Part shown: one piece after another, positions 1 to 7,287 of the stretch
Layout: the number at the start of each line of letters is the position of its first letter
Numbering within the stretch: position 1 is the stretch's first letter
NCBI GenBank assembly: GCA_009786715.1
Contig: WQRN01000045.1
Span: 1 to 11,613, forward strand
Length of the DNA: 11,613 nucleotides
DNA from: Treponema sp.
GTDB taxonomy: Bacteria > Spirochaetota > Spirochaetia > Treponematales > Breznakiellaceae
Reading direction: 5' to 3'
Made by a program: the position numbers and the translations under genes
Notes under the pieces: generated by a model
What the model saw: the letters and a program-made list of their open reading frames with translations, nothing else
Told to the model about the DNA's origin: nothing
Databases searched by the model: none

Positions 1-1161
1 CGCACTGCCGAAGCGGATTCGGCAAACCGCGCCAAGAGCGATTTTCTTGCCAACATGAGCCATGAAATACGCACTCCGCTTAACGCGATTGTCGGCATGA
101 CCATGATCTGTAAAAATGAAAATAATTTAGAGAAAAAAAACATCGCACTCGGTAAAATCGAAAACGCGTCCGCGCATCTTTTGGGTATTGTTAACGATGT
201 GCTTGATATGTCAAAAATAGAAGCGAACAAGCTGGAATTATCCCCTGTTAGATACAACTTTACAAAAATGCTGCAGAAAGCGATAGGCGTCGCAAACTTC
301 CGTTTAGATGAAAAAAACCAGAAATTATCCCTTGAGATTGACGAAAGAATTCCAAATTACCTGATCGGCGATGACCAGCGCCTTGTGCAGGTAATAACAA
401 ATCTTTTAACGAACGCTGTAAAATTCACGCCTGAAAAAGGCGAAATAAGTTTAAAAGCCGTCATGCTCGGCGAAAATAACGGCGAATATGAACTTCATAT
501 AGAAGTAAAGGATAACGGAATCGGCATATCACCCGAACAGCAGTCAAGGCTTTTTAACGCGTTCGGCCAGGCTGAAAGCGGAATAAGCCGCAGGTTCGGC
601 GGCACAGGATTGGGACTTGTTATTTCCAAACGTATAATCGAATTGATGGACGGCAATATCAGGATTGTTTCCGAACTTGGAAAAGGCGCGTCGTTTATTT
701 TTACGATAAAGAATCAAAAAGCCGAAGGCGATCAAAGCGAAGAACAGACAGACAGCGCGGTTCTGCCGCAGAATAACGATTTTACAGGAAAAAAATTACT
801 GCTTGCGGAAGATGTGGAAGTTAACCGCGAAATAATAATCTCGCTTTTGGAAAATACAGGCATTTTAATTGACTGCGCCGAGAACGGAAAAGAAGCGTAT
901 GATATGGTTAAGGCAAATTTGAATAAATACGACTGCATCTTAATGGATATTCAAATGCCTGTAATTGACGGATACAAAGCTACCCGGCTTATAAGATCAA
1001 TCCCGGAAATAAAGAACAGAAAACTTCCTGTTATCGCGATGACAGCGAATGTTTTTAGGGAAGACATTGAAGCCTGCATTGAAGCGGGTATGGACGATCA
1101 TTTGGGAAAACCGCTGGATGTTAACGAGATGTTTGAGAAGCTCAGAAAATATCTAGGATGA
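1..1161 (+). CDS. Hybrid sensor histidine kinase with receiver domain (C-terminal part, 5' truncated by window)
   Basis: The frame is open from base 1, so the first ATG at 55 is internal: it is the Met of the H-box FLANMSHEIRTPLN. Numbering from the first visible codon, the phospho-accepting His is residue 21 (bases 61-63) in a HisKA dimerisation helix pair. A HATPase_c domain follows, with the N-box around residue 138 (LLTNAVKFTP), the G1 motif DNGIGIS at about 171-177 and the G2 motif GGTGLGL at about 200-206. After a short acidic linker comes a receiver domain (about 264-386) with the acidic pair ED, phospho-acceptor Asp 316 in LMDIQMP (codon 946-948), the Thr of MTAN and the Lys of GKP. 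The expected chemistry is autophosphorylation on His, then transfer to the C-terminal Asp. No output domain follows, so the phosphate must pass to another protein. The sensor region is outside the window, so the signal is unknown. It ends 16 nt from a convergent gene with no clear terminator between them. Confidence 0.95.
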   Translation, partial: RTAEADSANRAKSDFLANMSHEIRTPLNAIVGMTMICKNENNLEKKNIALGKIENASAHLLGIVNDVLDMSKIEANKLELSPVRYNFTKMLQKAIGVANFRLDEKNQKLSLEIDERIPNYLIGDDQRLVQVITNLLTNAVKFTPEKGEISLKAVMLGENNGEYELHIEVKDNGIGISPEQQSRLFNAFGQAESGISRRFGGTGLGLVISKRIIELMDGNIRIVSELGKGASFIFTIKNQKAEGDQSEEQTDSAVLPQNNDFTGKKLLLAEDVEVNREIIISLLENTGILIDCAENGKEAYDMVKANLNKYDCILMDIQMPVIDGYKATRLIRSIPEIKNRKLPVIAMTANVFREDIEACIEAGMDDHLGKPLDVNEMFEKLRKYLG

Positions 1162-1177
1162 CGCTTTTATTGAAATT

Positions 1178-2458
1178 CTAAAAACGCATTATCAGTTTCT
1201 CTATACTTGCCAGCTTAACCGCAATACAGAAAATTTCCAGCGCTTCTTTTAATTCGCCAAGAGGCGGGCAAGTAGGCGCGATACGGATATTTTTGTCATG
1301 CGGATCATTTCCATGAGGGTATGTCGCTCCTGCCGGGGTTAAGGCGACGCCTGCGTCCGCGCACAGGGCGACGATTCGTTTCGCGCAGCCTTCCAGCGAA
1401 TCAAAACTGATAAAGTAACCGCCTGCGGGGTTTGTCCACCTTGCGATATCAAGTCCGCCGAGTTCATTTAAAAGGGTGTTATTTACAAGCTCAAATTTCG
1501 GTTTTAAAATTGCCGCGTGTTTTTTCATGTGAGCTTGGATACCGGCAGTGTCTTTGAAAAAACGCACATGGCGCAGCTGGTTTAACTTGTCCGGGCCGAT
1601 TGTCTGGGCGCTTAAGCGTTTTCGGATATGCTCGCAGTTTGATTTTGAAGACGCCATACAGGTGACGGAAGCACCGGCGAAACTTACTTTCGAAAATGAA
1701 ACAAACATGTAAACCATATTCGGGTTCCCCGCTTCTTCGCAAAGACGGATAATATTTGAAATTTTTGTTTCTGTATCTCCAAGGTCGTGGAAGGCGTACG
1801 CGTTATCCCAATAAACGCGAAAATCATTCGCGGCAGGTTTTAAATTTGCCAATCGTTTTATTGTGCTTTCCGAGTAAACAATGCCTGTAGGATTGGAAAA
1901 TTTGGGAACGCACCATATGCCTTTTATCATTGGATCGGAAGCGACCATTTCTTCTACGGTATCCATATCGGGACCGTCAAACCCCATTTCGATAGGGATC
2001 ATCTCGATATGAAAATAATTGCAAATTGTAAAATGGCGATCGTATCCGGGAGTGGGACACAAAAATTTTACCTTCCCCTGACTCTGCCAGGGCACGCCGT
2101 CTCTTACTCCGTGAGACATATTCACGGCGACATTGTCAAACATCAAAGCAAGCGATGAGTTGCCGGCAACGATTACTTCTTCTTCAGTTAAATCCAAAAG
2201 TTCCGCGAATATCTTTTTTAATTCCGGTATGCCGTCCAATCCGCCGTAGTTGCGGCAATCGGTTCCGTTTGCGGCTTTATAATCATCAGCGCTAAGGCAT
2301 GTTAACATACCGTTGCAAAGATCCAACTGCTCTTGCGAGGGAACACCGCGGGTCATATTGAGTTTCTTGCCTTTTTCTTTACAGCTGTTTAACTGGCTTT
2401 CCAGGCTGCTTTTTAATGATGAAAGCTCATCTTTTGTCATTTGTGCGTATGGTTTCAT
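1178..2458 (-). CDS. PLP-dependent aminotransferase, type Ic aspartate aminotransferase-like
   Basis: This 426-residue protein resembles the class I/II fold aminotransferases with a long N-terminal helix that are grouped as type Ic aspartate aminotransferases (Pfam Aminotran_MocR type). Visible landmarks are MTRGVPS near residues 35-41, the YGGLDG substrate-loop motif at 71-76, SNPTG at 188-192, the cofactor-pairing Asp 218 in YWDNAY, the Schiff-base Lys 257 in SFSK, and the carboxylate-binding Arg 392 in IRIAPTCPP. The likely reaction is amino-group transfer between aspartate (or a related amino acid) and 2-oxoglutarate in the cytoplasm; the true substrate cannot be fixed from sequence. The ATG start is supported by an AAGGA at 2466-2470, 7 nt upstream. 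It lies 104 nt downstream of the SPOR gene on the same strand, so it could be read through from that operon or have its own promoter. The 3' end faces the kinase gene. The length is normal for the family. Confidence 0.9.
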   Translation of the reverse strand: MKPYAQMTKDELSSLKSSLESQLNSCKEKGKKLNMTRGVPSQEQLDLCNGMLTCLSADDYKAANGTDCRNYGGLDGIPELKKIFAELLDLTEEEVIVAGNSSLALMFDNVAVNMSHGVRDGVPWQSQGKVKFLCPTPGYDRHFTICNYFHIEMIPIEMGFDGPDMDTVEEMVASDPMIKGIWCVPKFSNPTGIVYSESTIKRLANLKPAANDFRVYWDNAYAFHDLGDTETKISNIIRLCEEAGNPNMVYMFVSFSKVSFAGASVTCMASSKSNCEHIRKRLSAQTIGPDKLNQLRHVRFFKDTAGIQAHMKKHAAILKPKFELVNNTLLNELGGLDIARWTNPAGGYFISFDSLEGCAKRIVALCADAGVALTPAGATYPHGNDPHDKNIRIAPTCPPLGELKEALEIFCIAVKLASIEKLIMRF

Positions 2459-2562
2459 TTGGTTGTCCTTTATATAACTTTACTGGTTTTGAGGGAATTA
2501 GCCAAGATGTTATATTTTATTTAATATGAATCGGCGTGTAGATCGCTTTAAAATTCAACTTA

Positions 2563-3579
2563 TTATTTTATCAAAAAAGATTCAAACCCGGCTGCGCGAA
2601 GAGTATCGGCGGTTTGGATCTGGTCGCTGCCGGCGGGAATAGTCACCGCCCACATTTGGTTTCCATTCACAGCGCGTAGTTCTATCGACGGGGTAAAACC
2701 CGCATTTTGAAGATTTGCGGCATGTGCCTGTGCGTTTGGCTGGCGGCCGAAGATACCTGTTTGCAGCCGCGGCGAAGCAACAACCGCTGGCTGTGTTACT
2801 GCGGGCTGAGAAGGCGCTGCCGGCTGAACGGCGGCGGCAGACTGCGTTTGCGCCGTTTGAATCACAGCATTTCCCGGCGCTGGATTAGCGGTTAAAGACA
2901 ATGAATCAAGGCCGCCCGCGAAGAGCCAAAAAGGAATGGGGCGGACTGTGATTAAAGATGAAGTTCCCGCGGCCAAACGACCCTCGGGTGTTTGCGGAAA
3001 TTCCGCGATTAGGCGCTGGCGCCACATTTCCGAACCGCCTCCCAGTTTGAAAGGAGACATCTCTCCCGAAGATGAGACAGCAAGCGCGCCGCTTGATAAT
3101 TTCCATAACACGAAAATTATTTCAGGTTTAATTTGCGAATATTCAGCGTTATCTGCAAGCGCGCCCAGTTCTGATAAATCTCCTGTCTTGATTGCATTTA
3201 TGCTTGTGTTTAAAAAACGCGCACGCGGCGATTTTGGCAGCAACGGAGTCAGCGCGGTGATCGCTCTGTCCCATTCGCCCATTGCGGCAAGACAATACGC
3301 GCAGGATAAAAGAGCGTCATCGTCTACCCTGCCTGGGATCGCGCCTGCCGCTTCGAACCAGCTCCTTGCAGCTTCTTCAATGTCGCCTGTTAACTGGCGC
3401 AGGCGGGAAAGACGCACAAGAGCGTCATGTCTCTCAGATGCCGGGATTCCTTTTTTAGACGCGGCGGCTTCCATATTCTTAATTTCAACTTCAAGAGAAA
3501 GACCTGTTTGCGCGCATACCGCAGACGGGAGAAAACAGCATAAGATGAACGCAAATACGGCGGCGCAGAATCTATTCAT
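2563..3579 (-). CDS. Exported TPR-like/SPOR-domain protein
   Basis: This 338-residue protein has three parts. Residues 1-23 form a signal peptide with a hydrophobic core and a VCA|Q cleavage site; a Cys at 22 does not fit a good lipobox. Residues about 45-160 are helical with TPR-like pairs (for example 50-80 and 88-112, the second containing GEWDRAITAL). Residues about 230-270 are a Pro/Ala/Gln/Val-rich linker. Residues about 271-338 form a SPOR domain, seen as LQTGIFGRQPNAQ followed by two alpha-beta repeats. SPOR domains bind peptidoglycan glycan strands stripped of stem peptides, so the inference is a periplasmic, wall-binding protein, perhaps concentrated at division or remodelling sites. 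The ATG overlaps the stop of the LapA-like gene upstream (ATGA at 3576-3579), indicating translational coupling; a modest AGAGG lies 9 nt upstream. The gene ends with tandem TAA stops. The domain call is good; the biological role is inferred. Confidence 0.85.
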   Translation of the reverse strand: MNRFCAAVFAFILCCFLPSAVCAQTGLSLEVEIKNMEAAASKKGIPASERHDALVRLSRLRQLTGDIEEAARSWFEAAGAIPGRVDDDALLSCAYCLAAMGEWDRAITALTPLLPKSPRARFLNTSINAIKTGDLSELGALADNAEYSQIKPEIIFVLWKLSSGALAVSSSGEMSPFKLGGGSEMWRQRLIAEFPQTPEGRLAAGTSSLITVRPIPFWLFAGGLDSLSLTANPAPGNAVIQTAQTQSAAAVQPAAPSQPAVTQPAVVASPRLQTGIFGRQPNAQAHAANLQNAGFTPSIELRAVNGNQMWAVTIPAGSDQIQTADTLRAAGFESFLIK

Positions 3580-3923
3580 TTTTTATGCCTCTTGGCAAAA
3601 AATCTTTCTCTCGCGGAAAGCGCGTCAATTTTTACTTGTTCATCTTCAATAGGTTCATACGCTTCCATTTCCGCAGGTTTCTCAAATAATTTTTTCTTGC
3701 CTGTCTTTGCCGGTTTATTTTCACGCTTTTTTCTTATGTGCAGAACCATAGGAAGCGCGCATATTAACCCTACTACGAATGAAAAAAATACGGTCATAAA
3801 AACCGGGACTTGTTCAAATTCCTTAAAACCAAAACTGATGTTGCACCTGTTGTCTAGATTGAAAGCGGCAAATATCACAAAAATAATGAAAATAACTAAT
3901 GTTAAAATTAATCGCCAGGGCAT
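3576..3923 (-). CDS. LapA-like (DUF1049) small inner-membrane protein
   Basis: This 115-residue protein has two membrane segments, about residues 3-21 and 40-61, joined by a short polar loop (FNLDNRCNISFGF). A strongly basic juxtamembrane stretch (64-78) is followed by a charged tail ending in RERFFAKRHKK. The two-helix pattern with an N/Q-rich short loop and a cytoplasmic basic tail matches the lipopolysaccharide assembly protein A domain family. In E. coli, LapA works with LapB to control LPS synthesis. No LapB-like partner with a rubredoxin domain is seen here, but the next gene downstream encodes a TPR-like exported protein. The ATG has an AAGGAG at 3932-3937, 8 nt upstream. The start lies inside the end of miaB (16-nt overlap) and the stop overlaps the SPOR gene by 4 nt. 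Family assignment is moderate because the domain is short and hydrophobic; a generic two-TM protein is the alternative. Confidence 0.75.
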   Translation of the reverse strand: MPWRLILTLVIFIIFVIFAAFNLDNRCNISFGFKEFEQVPVFMTVFFSFVVGLICALPMVLHIRKKRENKPAKTGKKKLFEKPAEMEAYEPIEDEQVKIDALSARERFFAKRHKK

Positions 3924-5251
3924 TTACAAATCTCCTTTGCTCGGAATGTATTTCCCTTCAAGGCTGAAAGGGTAAGTCTTCCAAAAGAGCCTATCATCGA
4001 GCCGGGGCCGGGAACCGCCACCATTTCGTCTTTTTCAGTCCTTGTTATTAATTCATCGGCATTTTTTCGCGAAATTCCTTCTACTAATACTGTTTCCGTA
4101 CTGCCGATTCGGCTTTTTAACAAATGCGAAGTGTGCTTTTTCTGCAAAGCAATAACCCTTGAAAGTCTTTCTTTCTTTACTTCTTCGCTTATCCTATCAG
4201 GAAGATCGAAGGCCTTTGTGCTTTCGCGGGGGTTAAAATGGTACATGTAAGAGTAAAGAAACTTGATTTCTTCCATTAAATTGAGAGTTTTTACCACATC
4301 TTCCTCGGTTTCACCGGGAAAACCGACTAATATATCGGTGGAAAGGGTGATTTCAGGCATTGCGGAGCGAATTTCCCTTACCAATTCTATGAAACGTTCC
4401 GCCGTATAGCCTCGGTTCATCGCTTTTAACACATTATTCGAGCCGTTCTGTACAGGAAGGTGGATATGCCTGCAAAAAATCCTATTAGAGGCAAGCGTTT
4501 CAATCGTTTTAGACGAAAAATTGCCTGGGTTCGCCGACAAAAAGCGTATCCGCTTTACCCCGGTTTTTTCCGCCTCATAAGCGATTTGTTGTAACAGAGC
4601 GGAAAAATCCATTCCGTCCTGTTCCCAAAAATAGCTGTTTACATTCTGCCCAAGCAAGGTGACTTCGCGCACCCCCCTTTCTGCCACAAGGCGGATCTCC
4701 TGCATTATATTTTGCGGGTTGCGCGAGACTTCCCTTCCCCTAACATACGGAACAATGCAATAAGAGCAAAAATTATTACAGCCGTGCATGATTGGAATAA
4801 AACTTCTAAACTGACCTTCTTCAAGATGAGAATTAGAAAATGAAAAAACTGTTTTTTCATTAATGTCGAATAACGCCTTTGTTTCGTTTTCCGCAGCTTC
4901 TAAAATAAGGGGAAATTGTGATCTTGCGGAAGTTCCCATAACATAATCAATCTGCGGAAATTTATCTTTGAGCTTTTCGCCTAACCTTTGAGCCATGCAG
5001 CCTGCTATTACAAGCGTAATATTTCTTTTTTGCTTTTTTTTAATTCCCGCGTAATGAGCGATGCGCCCGAGAGCCCGTTTTTCAGCTGTCAGCCTGACAG
5101 AACATGTGTTAAGAAGTACAAGATCCGCGTCATTCCAGTCCTGAGCTTCAAGCCATCCGCGTTCTTTGCAGACAAGCGTAAGAGAGGCAGATTCGGCGCT
5201 GTTCATCTGGCAGCCGTAAGTTTCAAAAAAATATTTTTTGTTATGCGCCAT
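3908..5251 (-). CDS. miaB: tRNA-2-methylthio-N6-dimethylallyladenosine synthase (radical SAM methylthiotransferase)
   Basis: This 447-residue protein has the full MiaB architecture. The N-terminal UPF0004 domain carries three cluster-ligating cysteines: C14 (YGCQMN), C50 (NTCSVR) and C85 (AGCMAQ). The radical SAM core has the CxxxCxxC motif at C158, C162 and C165 (GCNNFCSYC), followed by IVPYVRGREVSR, which is typical of MiaB rather than RimO or MtaB. A C-terminal TRAM domain occupies about 375-440. The enzyme methylthiolates i6A37 next to the anticodon in tRNAs reading UNN codons, using SAM and two 4Fe-4S clusters. The first possible start is the ATG at 5251, because a TAA lies immediately before it in the same frame and is also the stop of the upstream gene. 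No good Shine-Dalgarno is visible, so translation probably depends on re-initiation after the small membrane protein. The C-terminus has an extra CKC. No miaA is in the window. Confidence 0.96.
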   Translation of the reverse strand: MAHNKKYFFETYGCQMNSAESASLTLVCKERGWLEAQDWNDADLVLLNTCSVRLTAEKRALGRIAHYAGIKKKQKRNITLVIAGCMAQRLGEKLKDKFPQIDYVMGTSARSQFPLILEAAENETKALFDINEKTVFSFSNSHLEEGQFRSFIPIMHGCNNFCSYCIVPYVRGREVSRNPQNIMQEIRLVAERGVREVTLLGQNVNSYFWEQDGMDFSALLQQIAYEAEKTGVKRIRFLSANPGNFSSKTIETLASNRIFCRHIHLPVQNGSNNVLKAMNRGYTAERFIELVREIRSAMPEITLSTDILVGFPGETEEDVVKTLNLMEEIKFLYSYMYHFNPRESTKAFDLPDRISEEVKKERLSRVIALQKKHTSHLLKSRIGSTETVLVEGISRKNADELITRTEKDEMVAVPGPGSMIGSFGRLTLSALKGNTFRAKEICKCPGD

Positions 5252-5635
5252 TTACGAACGTTTTTTAAGGCCGATTAAGAATTTTATTCCATTTATGATG
5301 CCAAGAGCCAAAAGCCCGATCGCCCCGATACTGAGTAAAGTGCTTGAAATCGCGGTTACCGCCGGGATTCCCGTTTTTGAAAGCACCGCGAGCGCTCCTG
5401 CCGCCGTAATGATAATACCGGCTTTTCTGTCCGCCGGATCTTTTGAAAGAAGGGATCCAATGCCGACAAGGCAGACAAGCCCTCCTACAATAAGTCCAAG
5501 CCCTCTGAAGCGGGCAAGCATATTTAAAATTAAAAGAAAAACACCGCCTGCGGTATAGCCGATTGCGGTAATTCCGAGTTTTGACAAAGCAGATGTTGAA
5601 GGAATATTTTCGATATTGTTGTTATCGTCGTTCAC
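5252..5635 (-). CDS. Small multi-pass membrane protein of unknown function (GTG start)
   Basis: I do not recognise a family with confidence. The 127-residue product has a polar, Asn/Asp-rich N-terminus (residues 1-18, MNDDNNNIENIPSTS) and then about four hydrophobic segments, near 22-40, 45-64, 71-87 and 98-121, rich in Gly, Ala, Leu and Ile. It ends in a short basic tail, KKRS. The loop SKDPADRK at 64-71 between segments two and three is the only markedly charged internal stretch. The start is GTG at 5633-5635 with an AGGAG 6 nt upstream; the nearby ATG is out of frame and belongs to the end of folD. The GTG overlaps the folD TGA stop (GTGA), and the TAA stop abuts the miaB ATG, so it is tightly built into the operon. 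Its membrane location is clear from composition; its function is unknown. Confidence 0.8.
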   Translation of the reverse strand: MNDDNNNIENIPSTSALSKLGITAIGYTAGGVFLLILNMLARFRGLGLIVGGLVCLVGIGSLLSKDPADRKAGIIITAAGALAVLSKTGIPAVTAISSTLLSIGAIGLLALGIINGIKFLIGLKKRS

Positions 5636-6504
5636 ATTAAACTCCTCTCTGCGGCTTCAATTACATTTTGCAAGAGCATCGCGATAGTCATGGGACCTAC
5701 TCCGCCGGGAACAGGCGTATAAAACCCGGCTTTTTGAGCAACAGACGGATCCACGTCGCCGCAAACGCGGTAGCCTTTTTTTTCATTTGTGTCAGGCACG
5801 CGGTTAATTCCAACGTCAATTACCGCGGCTCCTTCCTTAACCATTTCCGGTTTTATAAACTCGGGGTTCCTTGCCGCTACGATTAATATATCAGCTTGTA
5901 AAGTATGACTGCTAAGATCTTTTGTTCCTGTATGGCATAAAGTTACTGTCGCGTTGTATTCGCGGCGGATTAATAAATTCGCAAGCGGTTTTCCAACAAT
6001 GTTGGATCTTCCCACCACCACAACATTGCTGCCTGAAACGGGTACATTGTATTCGCGTAACATAGCAAGAACCCCGTGCGGCGTACACGGCAGAAAACCC
6101 GGTCTTTCAAGAATCATATTTCCAACAGAAACGGGGTGAAAGCAGTCAACATCTTTTTGCGGCAACACAGCCTCAATTACTTTCTCTTCGTTGATATGTT
6201 TAGGTACAGGCGACTGCACCAAAATGCCGTGAACTTTTTCGTTGTTGTTTAAATCGCAGATAACTTTTAAAAGCTGCTCTTCGCTTGTAGATTCAGGCAG
6301 CCTGATATCAAGACTTTCCATCCCGGCTTCTGCAAGCGCTTTTTCTTTCGACTTAACATAGGAAAGGCTCGCGCCGTCCTCCCCGACAAGCACAACAGCA
6401 AGACAGGGAACAATACCCTTTGCTTTTATCGCAGCGGCTTTTGCTTTAACTTCCTCGCGGATTTTTAAACTTAAGGTTTTTCCATCCAGTATTACTGCTG
6501 ACAA
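5632..6504 (-). CDS. folD: Bifunctional methylenetetrahydrofolate dehydrogenase/methenyltetrahydrofolate cyclohydrolase
   Basis: FolD interconverts 5,10-methylene-THF and 10-formyl-THF with NADP, supplying one-carbon units for purines and formyl-Met-tRNA in the cytoplasm. With the start chosen here the protein has 290 residues, the usual FolD length. Motifs are YVKSK at 49-53 with the catalytic Lys 53, QSPVPKHI at 97-104 (usual consensus QLPLPKHI, so Leu to Ser in the second position), KDVDCFHP at 117-124, the dinucleotide-binding GRSNIVGKP at 165-173, and the C-terminal signature PVPGGVGPMT at 264-273. The open frame extends to a TTG at 6516, but that codon overlaps a GGAGG (6510-6514). The TTG at 6504 lies 5 nt after this Shine-Dalgarno and gives the normal N-terminus MSAVILDGK, so I use it. 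The gene follows thiN by 18 nt and its TGA overlaps the next GTG. Confidence 0.96.
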   Translation of the reverse strand: MSAVILDGKTLSLKIREEVKAKAAAIKAKGIVPCLAVVLVGEDGASLSYVKSKEKALAEAGMESLDIRLPESTSEEQLLKVICDLNNNEKVHGILVQSPVPKHINEEKVIEAVLPQKDVDCFHPVSVGNMILERPGFLPCTPHGVLAMLREYNVPVSGSNVVVVGRSNIVGKPLANLLIRREYNATVTLCHTGTKDLSSHTLQADILIVAARNPEFIKPEMVKEGAAVIDVGINRVPDTNEKKGYRVCGDVDPSVAQKAGFYTPVPGGVGPMTIAMLLQNVIEAAERSLM

Positions 6505-6509
6505 CTTAT

Positions 6510-6514
6510 CCTCC
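6510..6514 (-). promoter_or_regulatory. Ribosome binding site deciding the folD TTG start
   Basis: A perfect GGAGG on the minus strand lies 5 nt upstream of the TTG at 6504. It excludes the further TTG at 6516, which partly precedes it. Confidence 0.75.
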
Positions 6515-6522
6515 AATAAATT

Positions 6523-7173
6523 TTACAACGGAGCACACAGTTGTAATATTACCATAAATCTGCCGCTTTCCGCTATTATCGAAAAATTCCCGTCTACTGC
6601 CGCGTTGCTTAAACCAAAGAAACCTCTGTCCCAGGATAGACCGGTAAGCGGCCATTTAAGCCCTTCGCTCTTTGCTTCCCAGGGTCCAGCGCCAAGGGGA
6701 AACACAGAAACAATCGCGTCCTTATGCAAATTCGCGCCAACTTGGTTCTTTGTTGTTTGTGCGTCGATACAGTGAATATCTTCGCAGGCGGTAATCCACC
6801 TCGCAGGAAACAAATCCCTTTCAAAAAGCGATCTAATAGCGAAAAGATGATCGATCCTTCCGCCGCCGCCGCCGATGATCCAAATTTCAGAGCAGCCTTT
6901 TTCAACTGCAAGTGAAAAGGCGAGCTCTGTGTCGGAATAATCCTTGTCTTGTTCAAAACGTATAACGCGCTCTTTAGGAAAATTTTCAAGGCATGGTTTA
7001 TCGAGAGAATCAAAGTCTCCGATTACTATATCCGGTGTAATACCAGCATCCTGCGCGGCGGCAAACCCAGAATCGGCGGCGACAAAAAGCGCGTCTTTTA
7101 CTTCTGTCTCAATCAGGCGTTTTATAATCTGCCCATTCGGCGCTTCTCCGCCCGTGAATATTATACCTAACAA
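6523..7173 (-). CDS. thiN: Thiamine pyrophosphokinase
   Basis: This enzyme transfers pyrophosphate from ATP to thiamine to make thiamine pyrophosphate, a cytoplasmic salvage step. The bacterial TPK signatures are all present, numbered from the start used here: ADSG at 33-36, GDFDS at 52-56, DKDYSDTE at 76-83 and GGGGGRIDH at 101-109. A smaller C-terminal beta-rich thiamine-binding domain includes WPLTG and SNAAVDG. The open frame begins at a GTG (7192-7194), but that codon lies inside an intergenic repeat. An AAAGGG at 7181-7186 sits 7 nt before a TTG at 7171-7173, which gives a clean N-terminus (MLGIIFTGGE) and 216 residues; I prefer it. It is the first gene of the minus-strand run with folD, miaB and others, divergent from cca. 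No TPP riboswitch was recognised in its leader, which is taken up by the repeat. Confidence 0.92.
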   Translation of the reverse strand: MLGIIFTGGEAPNGQIIKRLIETEVKDALFVAADSGFAAAQDAGITPDIVIGDFDSLDKPCLENFPKERVIRFEQDKDYSDTELAFSLAVEKGCSEIWIIGGGGGRIDHLFAIRSLFERDLFPARWITACEDIHCIDAQTTKNQVGANLHKDAIVSVFPLGAGPWEAKSEGLKWPLTGLSWDRGFFGLSNAAVDGNFSIIAESGRFMVILQLCAPL

Positions 7174-7180
7174 ATTATTA

Positions 7181-7186
7181 CCCTTT
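7181..7186 (-). promoter_or_regulatory. Ribosome binding site supporting the thiN TTG start
   Basis: AAAGGG on the minus strand is spaced 7 nt from the TTG at 7173. It argues that the upstream GTG at 7194, inside the repeat, is not the initiation codon. Confidence 0.55.
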
Positions 7187-7190
7187 TTTC

Positions 7191-7267
7191 CCACAAAGGC
7201 GCAAAGACCGCTAAGAACGCCGAATTAATAACTTTGCGTCCTCTGCGTTCTTGGCGTCTTTGCGAGA
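7191..7267. repeat. Imperfect palindromic intergenic repeat, 9-nt period (copy 1)
   Basis: The right half (7232-7267) reads as four 9-nt units: CTTTGCGTC, CTCTGCGTT, CTTGGCGTC, TTTGCGAGA. The left half (from 7191) has the same period in the opposite sense: CCACAAAGG, CGCAAAGAC, CGCTAAGAA, CGCCGAATT. Bases 7194-7222 can pair with 7234-7262 at about 22 of 29 positions around an AT-rich loop at 7223-7233, so a transcript in either direction could fold into a long imperfect hairpin. It fills most of the spacer between divergent thiN and cca and would lie in the thiN leader. A relative with 30 of 37 identical bases lies at 10754-10790. Confidence 0.85.
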
Positions 7268-7287
7268 TTTCTTTACATAATTAATGT

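Noticed and set aside
1161..1200. Possible bidirectional terminator between kinase and aminotransferase genes (CGCTTTTA and TAAAAACGC).
   Set aside because: The arms pair only through a short A/T core with a mismatch; there is no GC-rich stem.
2466..2505. Promoter-like TTGGCT and TAAAGT with 17-nt spacing before the aminotransferase.
   Set aside because: Only 8 of 12 consensus matches, and a start from it would fall inside the ribosome binding site.
2936..3975. Long plus-strand open frames (238 and 127 codons) opposite the SPOR, LapA-like and miaB genes.
   Set aside because: They have no family resemblance and lie antisense to clear coding genes with signal peptide, SPOR and membrane features. 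They are explained by codon bias of the opposite strand.
7192..7194. GTG as thiN start.
   Set aside because: It lies within the intergenic repeat and lacks a Shine-Dalgarno; the TTG at 7173 has AAAGGG at good spacing and a normal N-terminus.
7191..7267. CRISPR-like array from short repeated CTTTGCG units.
   Set aside because: The 9-nt units are contiguous and inverted about a centre, with no spacers of constant length.
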